Source: CAWBNS01 sp964445105
Lineage (GTDB): Bacteria; Chlamydiota; Chlamydiia; Chlamydiales; JAJFMA01
Length of the DNA: 15,887 nt
Direction of reading: 5' to 3'
Assembly: GCA_964445105.1 (NCBI GenBank)
Contig: CAYUJS010000048.1
Coordinates: 1-15,887 of the forward strand
Shown here: piece after piece, positions 1 through 6,474 of the stretch
Layout of the letters: the number at the start of each line of letters is the position of its first letter
How positions within the stretch are numbered: position 1 is the stretch's first letter
The notes under the pieces: model-generated
What the model saw: only the letters and a program-made list of their open reading frames with translations
What the model was told of the DNA's origin: nothing
Database searches by the model: none
Program-made: the position numbers and the translations under genes

Positions 1-156
1 CTAAGCCTACTTCTTTGAAAATGTTTTTTTTATTTGTGAGGGGCTGAGATCAAAATAATGAACCAAGCTGGCGGCTACCTTAAGAGAAGTGGAAAAAATC
101 TGTGAGATCGATCGCGGTGGATAAAATTGTTGGACTAACGTCTGTGAGAGTGAGAT

Positions 157-303
157 TTAAATCGTGTGCTGGGGATAGCTTAAGCAGCTGCGATCATACT
201 CAAACAACACGCTTTCTCGCCCAGTGCGAAAATGGCCCCAGAGCTGACCTACTTTCGTCGGAGCGTCCATTAGGTCTACATAGACCACGAAGGCCTGTTC
301 CAC
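157..303 (-). pseudogene. HipA-type toxin kinase, N-terminal remnant
   Basis: This minus-strand remnant starts at a GTG (303-301) that directly follows the stop of the HipB-like remnant, the tight toxin-antitoxin arrangement usual for hipBA. The 48 codons read FVVYVDLMDAPTKVGQLWG and then GRESVLFEYDRS, matching the start of HipA serine/threonine kinases (short beta-rich N-terminal domain, typically 'VYVDL....VG.LW....G.ESA.FEYD..WL'). The frame stops at 159-157. A plausible continuation (DLNLTLT...) exists one frame away, from about 163 down to about 80, so at least one frameshift is likely. HipA proteins are normally around 400 residues, and nothing recognisable of the kinase core lies in the remaining bases to position 1. 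I infer a dead toxin gene, truncated inside or just beyond the window edge. Confidence 0.6.
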
Positions 304-631
304 TCACCCCCTCCCTTTTTCTTTTCGGGGAATGCGGATACGCTTTGGTAAATTATCGGCCTCTAAGCCCAAGCCTAATAGATTAAATGTGGGGGTCAGC
401 CAATTCGACCAATCGCTCAATCATCCCCAAAACAAATAAAATCTTGGCGTAGGCACCCAAAGAAGCTCCGTCATCGCCCTTCTCAATTTTACTTAAGGTT
501 GTGCGACTAGTGCCCGCCCTTTCGGTAGCGAGCTCAATGGTAATTTAGCGCCTCTTTCTGGCGTTGCGAAGACCCTGTCGAAGCTTTTTTACAGCCCTTC
601 TCAAAAGGAAGGGGGTGTTTTTAACATCCAT
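304..631 (-). pseudogene. HipB/XRE-family antitoxin, decayed
   Basis: Reading the minus strand from the ATG at 631-629 gives an XRE-type helix-turn-helix antitoxin of the HipB kind. Its recognition helix region reads ERAGTSRTTLSKIEKGD, followed by SLGAYAKILFVLGMIERL, typical of HipB-like regulators that repress their own operon and neutralise HipA. Two lesions are visible. Codon 29 is TAA (547-545), just before the helix-turn-helix. The frame then ends at 385-383, while the C-terminal tail (LLGLGLE.DNLPKRIRIPRK) continues one frame over to TGA at 306-304, implying a one-base shift near 384-390. A ribosome-binding-like AAGGA lies a few bases upstream of the ATG. The protein cannot be made in one piece without suppression. 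Family assignment is fairly sure; loss of function is inferred from the two lesions. Confidence 0.65.
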
Positions 632-870
632 AATATTAGTCCTTATGCCTTTTGTCGTGTGTGATTGTATATATTAAGTGAATAGTTTCCGGATTGAATT
701 TTGCTGCGGGTAGCTATTTGAGCACTTTTTTATCTCAAAGAAGCCTCTAAAACTACCTTTGAGGGCTGCTAGATCCCCGTAAACGGGTGTGTACATAGAT
801 CGATGCTTGGGCATACTTTCTGCAGTCCGGCGCTGGCGCAAGGATAGACTCCTGATAAGGCCGTCTTAGA
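632..870. other. Gene-poor stretch between hipBA remnant and first gene
   Basis: No convincing gene is visible. The left part is AT-rich and could hold the promoter of the antitoxin remnant (TATATA-like run near 669-674, reading leftward). A short minus-strand frame between about 690 and 860 (contains MPKHRSMYTPVYGDLAALK) is open for some 50 codons but matches no family I recognise. A small hairpin, CCCGT-AA-ACGGG, lies near 776-787. Any of these may be debris of a larger lost gene. Confidence 0.3.
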
Positions 871-1503
871 TTGAGAAATAATTTAGTTTGGTTTATTTCA
901 AGGAGCATTCATACTTGCTGTATTTTTAGTTCGCTCGGGTTATTAGTGGGTTCAGTCGAAAATCACCTTCTTCCTCCTGCCCTCGCGCCAGCTCCCATTG
1001 AAATCAAAAACATATTTTCGTCTTGCTCTCTTGATCCGCGCCGCCTTGTACATCACGTTGCCAACAGGGCTCTGCTCTATGCAGTCGCCTTAACTGGTCT
1101 TGTTCTGCTAGTAAGCTGGTACGCAGCGCGCAAAAAAACGATCCGAACGCCTGAGAGCTCTACAGAATTCCAGTTACTTTGTTCCTACGGCAATCGCCAG
1201 ATAGAAGTATTTGCATGGTGTACAAGTACAAGCGCTTTTTATAGCGCCGAGCAGGCAGGCCGTAGTCTTCAAAAGGGGATTGAAGAGGTAATAGCCCTTG
1301 ACAACGGTCGCGGTATTTCTTTTGAACGGCTTGTGCGAGAAGCTTTTCAACAAGTTAAGGCGGAAAGCGGCGATTTTAGCTTGCGTAAGATTCGGGTTGT
1401 CTTAACAATAAAAATTGGAAGTGAGAGCTACACCGAACGCCTAGGCTTTGCGTTCGTAGCCCCCAAGTCAGGGTGGTTGGTGAACTACTTCCAGCCCTCT
1501 TGA
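871..1503 (+). CDS. Unidentified membrane-anchored protein
   Basis: I do not recognise this 210-residue protein. It has a weakly hydrophobic stretch near residues 17-28, a convincing membrane segment at about residues 66-86 (ALLYAVALTGLVLLVSWYAA followed by RKK), and a soluble C-terminal domain of about 120 residues with alternating strand and helix character (FERLVREAFQQVKAES, then IRVVLTIKIGS). The only start in frame is TTG at 871; the frame has no internal methionine and opens just 12 bases further upstream after TAA. TAAGG lies 11-15 bases before the TTG. This raises the possibility that the 5' end was lost or that the start is misplaced. The stop is 33 bases before the ATG of the MtaB-like gene, so the two may be co-transcribed. 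Probable coding status rests on length and domain-like composition only. Confidence 0.55.
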   Translation: MRNNLVWFISRSIHTCCIFSSLGLLVGSVENHLLPPALAPAPIEIKNIFSSCSLDPRRLVHHVANRALLYAVALTGLVLLVSWYAARKKTIRTPESSTEFQLLCSYGNRQIEVFAWCTSTSAFYSAEQAGRSLQKGIEEVIALDNGRGISFERLVREAFQQVKAESGDFSLRKIRVVLTIKIGSESYTERLGFAFVAPKSGWLVNYFQPS

Positions 1504-1536
1504 CATCTTGCTTTCCAACACGCACAATCGTTGGAC

Positions 1537-2796
1537 ATGGAAAGAAGCAGCAGTAAAAATTTTCGGATTGTCTATCTAGGGTGCCGCACCAATCAATATG
1601 AAGCGCAGGCGTTTCAGGACCAGCTATTCTCTATGGGATTTTTTCTTGCGGAGGAAAATGAAACAGCAGATCTCTGCATTATGAACACTTGCACGATCAC
1701 TTCCAACGCAGATAAAGACACCAGCCAAGCAATTCATAACCTTGCGCGACAAAACCTGGCTAGCCGTATAGCCGTGACTGGCTTTGGGGTAGAAAGTCAG
1801 CGCGAGGCGATCGCTGGTATGCCTGAAGTCTCTGCCATTATCCCTAACGCTAAAAAAGAGGAACTAGTTCAGCTCCTTTTGACAGATGAACAAGCTCCCG
1901 AATTTTTCATCAAAAACTTCGATGCGCATACAAGGGCTTTTGTCAAAGTCCAAGATGGTTGTAACTCTTACTACACTTATTGTGTGATCCCTTACGTGCG
2001 GGGTCGTTTGCGCTCGCGTTGTTTGGACGAAATACTCGCTGAGGTGCAAAACCTGGTTAGCAACGCTTTTAAAGAAATTGTTATCACAGGTATTAACGTG
2101 GGAGACTTTGATGGCAACGCCGATGTGCGGCTTGCTGAACTTGTGCGTGCGGTCGATTGCGTTCCTGGATTAGAGCGCTCGAGGATCTCTTTTATCGATT
2201 CTGACGAAGTGGATGCTAAGCTAATCGACGCAGTGATTTTAGGGCAACACACCTGCCCTTCCATCCCTTCCATGCATATCGTCTTGCAATCGGGCTCGAA
2301 TGTCATTCTCAAATGCATGAACTGCAAATACACGCGCCAAATCTTCCTGCAAACCGTCGAGCGCTTGCGAGCGGCCTGTCCAAATTTTACTTTTACGACC
2401 GATGCCAACTTCGGCTCCACGGGCAAGACAGAAGCAGATTTTCAGGATACCTTGGTGAATACAGTTGAGTTTGCTAAGGTGCATATGTTTTCCTACAGCC
2501 CGCGCCTGCGGACACGGGCGGCCCTTTTGCCTAATCAAGCGCCGTTTGAACTGATGCGCGAACGAAAAAAACGTCTCATGCGTGGCGCGGAGCAAGCTGC
2601 TTTTAAGCCCCGCGCGGCTTACGTAGGCCATACTATGTCGGTGCTGACCGAGTCTAAATATAGCGAGCACACCGAAAATTTTCTCAGCGTTTACCTTGCT
2701 GACCAGGGGTTGCAGGCAAATCAGCTTGTGAACGTCGAACTTGTAGAAAACACGTCCCAGGGCCTTTTAGAAAGAGTTCTCCATTATGCGGATTGA
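1537..2796 (+). CDS. mtaB: MtaB-like tRNA methylthiotransferase, active site eroded
   Basis: Overall order and length (419 residues) match MtaB, the radical-SAM enzyme that methylthiolates t6A37 in tRNAs reading ANN codons: N-terminal MTTase domain (LGCRTNQYE near 14, NTCTIT near 50), radical-SAM core (from VQDGC near 138), and a C-terminal TRAM-like region. Essential positions are changed, however. The third cluster Cys of the N-terminal domain is Phe (VTGFGVES, codon 1783-1785). The middle Cys of the CxxxCxxC motif is Tyr (CNSYYTYC, TAC at 1972-1974, one transition from TGC). The usual TD.IVGFPGET is TDANFGSTGKT, SSIEP is SFIDS, and LKRMNR is LKCMNC. There is no stop or frameshift. ATG at 1537 is preferred to TTG at 1531; no strong ribosome site is seen. 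It overlaps the next gene by 11 bases. Either an early pseudogene or a protein with a different role; family certain, classic activity unlikely. Confidence 0.85.
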   Translation: MERSSSKNFRIVYLGCRTNQYEAQAFQDQLFSMGFFLAEENETADLCIMNTCTITSNADKDTSQAIHNLARQNLASRIAVTGFGVESQREAIAGMPEVSAIIPNAKKEELVQLLLTDEQAPEFFIKNFDAHTRAFVKVQDGCNSYYTYCVIPYVRGRLRSRCLDEILAEVQNLVSNAFKEIVITGINVGDFDGNADVRLAELVRAVDCVPGLERSRISFIDSDEVDAKLIDAVILGQHTCPSIPSMHIVLQSGSNVILKCMNCKYTRQIFLQTVERLRAACPNFTFTTDANFGSTGKTEADFQDTLVNTVEFAKVHMFSYSPRLRTRAALLPNQAPFELMRERKKRLMRGAEQAAFKPRAAYVGHTMSVLTESKYSEHTENFLSVYLADQGLQANQLVNVELVENTSQGLLERVLHYAD

Positions 2797-3697
2797 TATC
2801 GCCCAGCGTCTAAGACCATTCACTCATTTACCGGGTACACCAAGCATCATGCCCGGCACCGGGAAGCGGATAGTAGTTTATCCAACTATGGTGGATCAGC
2901 AGCCTCTGCCCATTACAGGGCCTGTGCAAGGATTTACCCATCAGCTTGACCTGGAAAGGGGCTGTGTGTGGATTTTTGGACATGCCAAAAGCGGGTATTT
3001 CCGTCAGCGAATTTCTTCTATGCCTTCACTACCCGTAGTAGAGCGTTTGTATCTAGGTGTAGATAAAACGCAGGATTGGGAGTTGGTGCGGCGCCGCGCC
3101 GATCCAGCCGAATACTTGCCTTTTTGGTATCGGCTGGGACAGATGGTGCCTCCAAGCGAAGCGACCGGTGGCACAGCGAGGTTTTTGCACGAGTGGCGTC
3201 AAGCCATCCAATCTAAAGATCGACAAGCGGTTTTAGAACCGGTAAGAAACCTATTTTTATGTGGGTTTGAGGGCCTATTAGCTCCGCGCTTGCAAGACAC
3301 AGACTATAACGGGTTTGCTTTAGGTTTGCCGGAACCGACTGACAACCCCTTGGCGTTATTGTCCCAGGGCGCCTGGCTCATTCGTGAAATGCTCGTCTCT
3401 GTTGGCGAACAGAATCTACACTTTTTGCCTGTCTTACCGCCTGAATTTTCTAATGGCCGCTTGATCAAAACGCCTCTTGGGCCCCTGACAATATCGTTAG
3501 AGTGGTCCAAAAAACTACTGCGCCGGCTGATTCTTACAACGCAAACCGTCGGTGAGTGGAATCTGCAGTTTCAAACCTCTCTGCGTAGCTTTAGGCTTAG
3601 GCACTCCGAGTCAGATCGCGGCGAGCGCCTCACGTGCGATAGCTGGCTTACTTTGGAACCTGGAATTGAATATCTATTGGATCGCTTCGAGAAGTAA
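2786..3697 (+). CDS. Unidentified protein with glycoside-hydrolase-like C-terminal part
   Basis: This 303-residue protein starts at an ATG inside the end of the MtaB-like gene (11-base overlap), suggesting translational coupling. I do not recognise the family firmly. The C-terminal third contains GAWLIREMLVS..., HFLPVLPPEF..G, then LGPLTISLEW and LRRLILT. This order (helical barrel end with 'LLPALP..W..G', then a small beta-sandwich with 'G....LEW..G.L') recalls the C-terminal segments of (alpha/alpha)6-barrel glycoside hydrolases such as families GH65 and GH95. That resemblance is by eye and could be misleading. The N-terminal half (PITGPVQGFTHQLDLERG, WYRLGQMVPPSEATGG) has no motif I can place. 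No signal peptide or membrane segment is seen. A complete catalytic barrel would need more residues, so it may be a shortened or domain-level homologue. Coding status is secure from length and coupling. Confidence 0.7.
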   Translation: MRIDIAQRLRPFTHLPGTPSIMPGTGKRIVVYPTMVDQQPLPITGPVQGFTHQLDLERGCVWIFGHAKSGYFRQRISSMPSLPVVERLYLGVDKTQDWELVRRRADPAEYLPFWYRLGQMVPPSEATGGTARFLHEWRQAIQSKDRQAVLEPVRNLFLCGFEGLLAPRLQDTDYNGFALGLPEPTDNPLALLSQGAWLIREMLVSVGEQNLHFLPVLPPEFSNGRLIKTPLGPLTISLEWSKKLLRRLILTTQTVGEWNLQFQTSLRSFRLRHSESDRGERLTCDSWLTLEPGIEYLLDRFEK

Positions 3698-3706
3698 GTA
3701 CGCTGA

Positions 3707-4238
3707 GAGTGTCTTTCTATCGATAAAGAGCGAGCGCTTGCACTTGCAAGGGCGTTGCTGAAAGAAGGGTTAGCTCGCTGCGCGGTGGCCATCGGCTGTA
3801 AAGAATTCCACAAATTGCGCCGTTACGAAAGCTGTGACCCGCCTCTTTGTGACTGTCAAATCAAGCCGCGAAGCACCAAGGGTAGTCTGTAGCGTGCATC
3901 GCGAGGCGGTGCTTTACAGGATTTTCCATCACAAACTTCAAGCGCACATGGTAAGATTTTTGAAAAATAAGCAGGGAGTGTCCCAATAGTTTTGCCAGAC
4001 TTTTCGTTGAGGCACTTGATCTGGTTCTTTAATTTTCTCAGACGAGCAGCTAGAAGCGCGTTTTGTTGCGTTCTTTGACAGGCCTAAGCCGGCTTTGTCT
4101 ATTGCTTTTTTCGGCAAAGATCTCGCAAACTCGCGTGCGCTCTATCTACAGATCTACTTACTCACGTGCATAGTCTAAAAACGGCAGCCAGGCGGAAGGT
4201 TTATTAAAAAAATAGAACGAATTCGAGCCATTGAATAG
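3707..4238 (+). pseudogene. Fragments of an unidentified decayed gene
   Basis: The 604-base gap before glgB holds protein-like pieces in different plus-strand frames. Fragment 1 (3707-3892) reads DKERALALARALLKEGLARC and then KEFHKLRRY. Fragment 2 (3828-3989) reads VTRLFVTVKSSREAPRVV and VHREAVLYRIFHHKLQ. Fragment 3 (4020-4178) reads FSDEQLEARFVAFFDRPKP followed by SIAFFGKDLANSRALYLQI, then a stop, then KKIERIRAIE in the same frame to 4238. Each piece has the composition of real protein and none has a plausible own start, so I infer one former gene with several frameshifts and stops. Fragment 1 faintly recalls CutA1 (AR.LLEE.LAAC) but the rest does not, so I assign no function. Confidence 0.45.
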
Positions 4239-4247
4239 TGCGTGCCG

Positions 4248-4291
4248 TTGCTAATTTAGCGGAAGGCTTGTACGATACTAAAGTACAGGAG
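4248..4291 (+). promoter_or_regulatory. Putative sigma-70-type promoter and ribosome site of glgB
   Basis: TTGCTA (4248-4253) and TACGAT (4271-4276) are separated by exactly 17 bases and each matches four of six consensus positions. AGGAG (4287-4291) stands 10 bases before the glgB ATG. The decayed fragments immediately upstream make an internal start for glgB-ligA plausible. Confidence 0.4.
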
Positions 4292-4301
4292 ATTTTTTAA
4301 A

Positions 4302-6464
4302 ATGGATACACAACTGATAGAGCAGCCGATCCCATCTTGTGCGCAGCATGAGCTGACAAAGTTGCGCTGCGGAGAGTCCTACGACCCACATAGTTTCCTG
4401 GGTTTACACTTGGAAGCTAGCGGCCAGCAGCTCATTCGGTTGTGGCGTCCCGGGGCTAAGACACTTTTTTTAGAAGTGCAGGGAGAGCTGCGTGAAGCCC
4501 AACTGGTAGATGAATCCGGTCTTTTTGAGTATCGTCTGACTGCGCCTGTGACCTGCCAAAATTACCGTGTTTATCACCACATAGGCCTGTTAGCTCAGGA
4601 CCCTTACGCGCTTCTGCCGACGTTTGGTGAGGTCGATCAATACCTATTCAATCGCGGTGTACATTATGGCCTGCACCATCTCATGGGCGGCCGCCTTGCC
4701 TTGCAGCAGGGGCTGCAGGGCGTACGCTTCACCGTTTGGGCGCCCTCAGCGCGCGCTGTTTCTCTAGTGGGGGATTTTAACCATTGGGATGGCCGCGTCA
4801 ACCCCATGCGCTCACTTGGCAACTGTGGCGTTTGGGAGCTATTTGTTCCCGGCCTAGAAGAGGGTTGCAAATACAAGTTTGAGATACTCTCACAAGCTGG
4901 TCAGCTATTAATCAAGTCGGATCCTTACGCCTTGTGGAGCGAAGTCCGGCCTAAAACCGCTTCGATCGTCTATGACGTGAATCGCTACCAGTGGCAAGAT
5001 CGAGAGTGGATGGATAAACGCAGTAATTCCAAAGCGCAGCCGCTCAATATCTACGAGGTACACCTTGGCTCATGGCGCCGTGAACGAGGACAGTTTGTCA
5101 ACTACCGCGTTTTATCCCACCAGCTTGTCGATTACTGCTCCGAGCTAGGCTACACGCACGTTGAACTCCTGCCGATTATGGAACACCCTCTAGACGAATC
5201 CTGGGGCTACCAGGTAACTGGATTTTTTGCCGTCACTAGTCGCCATGGCACGCCAGAGGATTTTCAGTATTTCGTCGACCACCTCCACCGCAATAAAATC
5301 GGCGTCATCCTAGACTGGGTCCCGGGCCACTTTCCTAGCGATGACTTTTCGCTTGCTCACTTTGACGGGACGGCGGTTTACGAGCATGCGGATCCGCGCC
5401 AAAAAATCCACCCCCACTGGTCCACGCATGTATTTAATTTCGGGCGTCACGAGGTCTCCAATTTTCTTGTCGCCAGCGCGCTCTATTGGCTTGAATTCAT
5501 GCATATAGATGGTTTACGTGTCGACGCTGTGGCCTCTATGCTTTACCTCGACTACGGCCGAGAAGAGGGCGAATGGGTGCCCAATATTTTTGGAGGGAAA
5601 GAAAACCTCGAAGCGATTAATTTTATCAGACATTTAAACTCTATTGTGCACCAGCGCCATCAGGGCGTGCTGATGATGGCCGAAGAGTCCACCTCCTTCC
5701 CGCTTGTATCGCATCCGGTGGAATGCGGTGGTCTTGGCTTCGACCTAAAGTGGAATATGGGCTGGATGAACGACACGCTCCGCTACTTCGGTAAAGATTC
5801 GCTTTATAGACACTACCATCAAAATGATCTAACCTTTGGCCTTCTCTACGCCTTCACAGAGAAATTTGTACTGGTTTTTTCGCATGACGAGGTCGTCCAC
5901 GGTAAGCGGAGTATGCTCGCCAAAATGCCCGGCGACTATTGGCAGCAGTTTGCCAACTTACGTCTATTGCTAAGTTATCAGATGTGCCAGCCGGGGAAAA
6001 AACTTCTCTTCATGGGCGCTGAGATCGGACAGTGGAGCGAGTGGTGTTCCAGCAAAGAGTTGGACTGGTCGTTGTTACAATATCCCATCCACGATGGTCT
6101 GCGCACGATGGTTAAAGAGCTCAACCATTTTTATCTGGCCCAGCCCTGCCTTTGGCAGCGCGATTGCGATGATCGCGGATTTGAATGGGTAGATTTGCAT
6201 GATCGTACCAATTGCGTCCTCAGCTATCTGCGCAAGGGGGAGCAATCGGCTCTTCTTTGTGTGCATAATTTTACTCCACAGTATCTTCACGACTACATCG
6301 TGCGCCTTGGTTATCTAAAATCTGCCAAGAAAGTGTTCAACTCTGATGCCGAAAAATATGGTGGATCTGGTAAGATCGAACGCCACCCACAGGTTATTTT
6401 TGGTGGCCTGCGTATAGAGCTGGCGCCCTTGGCCACCATGATCTTTGAAGTGGAGTTTGTGTAG
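4302..6464 (+). CDS. glgB: 1,4-alpha-glucan branching enzyme (GH13)
   Basis: GlgB cuts alpha-1,4-glucan chains and rejoins them by alpha-1,6 bonds, making branched glycogen in the cytoplasm. The 720 residues have the normal order: an N-terminal beta-sandwich (about 15-120), a CBM48 domain (about 138-225, VRFTVWAPSA and VGDFNHWDG), the GH13 barrel (about 250-600) and a C-terminal beta domain. All catalytic landmarks are present: YEVHLGSW at 251, DWVPGHFP at 338, nucleophile Asp408 in GLRVDAVASMLYLDY, acid/base Glu461 in MMAEEST, and Asp529 in FSHDEVVHGK. The N-terminal domain resembles the chlamydial enzyme (RPGAKT.F.E, NYRVYH..GLLAQDPYA), the best taxonomic clue in the window. The start at 4302 is supported by AGGAG 10 bases upstream. 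ligA follows after 10 bases, so both are probably on one transcript. No missing residues or lesions seen. Confidence 0.97.
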   Translation: MDTQLIEQPIPSCAQHELTKLRCGESYDPHSFLGLHLEASGQQLIRLWRPGAKTLFLEVQGELREAQLVDESGLFEYRLTAPVTCQNYRVYHHIGLLAQDPYALLPTFGEVDQYLFNRGVHYGLHHLMGGRLALQQGLQGVRFTVWAPSARAVSLVGDFNHWDGRVNPMRSLGNCGVWELFVPGLEEGCKYKFEILSQAGQLLIKSDPYALWSEVRPKTASIVYDVNRYQWQDREWMDKRSNSKAQPLNIYEVHLGSWRRERGQFVNYRVLSHQLVDYCSELGYTHVELLPIMEHPLDESWGYQVTGFFAVTSRHGTPEDFQYFVDHLHRNKIGVILDWVPGHFPSDDFSLAHFDGTAVYEHADPRQKIHPHWSTHVFNFGRHEVSNFLVASALYWLEFMHIDGLRVDAVASMLYLDYGREEGEWVPNIFGGKENLEAINFIRHLNSIVHQRHQGVLMMAEESTSFPLVSHPVECGGLGFDLKWNMGWMNDTLRYFGKDSLYRHYHQNDLTFGLLYAFTEKFVLVFSHDEVVHGKRSMLAKMPGDYWQQFANLRLLLSYQMCQPGKKLLFMGAEIGQWSEWCSSKELDWSLLQYPIHDGLRTMVKELNHFYLAQPCLWQRDCDDRGFEWVDLHDRTNCVLSYLRKGEQSALLCVHNFTPQYLHDYIVRLGYLKSAKKVFNSDAEKYGGSGKIERHPQVIFGGLRIELAPLATMIFEVEFV

Positions 6465-6474
6465 GATTTGCTAA

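Noticed and set aside
102..386. 94-codon plus-strand open frame
   Set aside because: It lies opposite the HipA/HipB remnant; its translation has no family-like features, while the minus strand gives clear HipA and HipB motifs.
1992..2670. Two overlapping minus-strand frames of about 144 codons inside the MtaB-like gene
   Set aside because: They are antisense shadows of a well-supported gene, with Ser/Arg-rich composition and no motifs.
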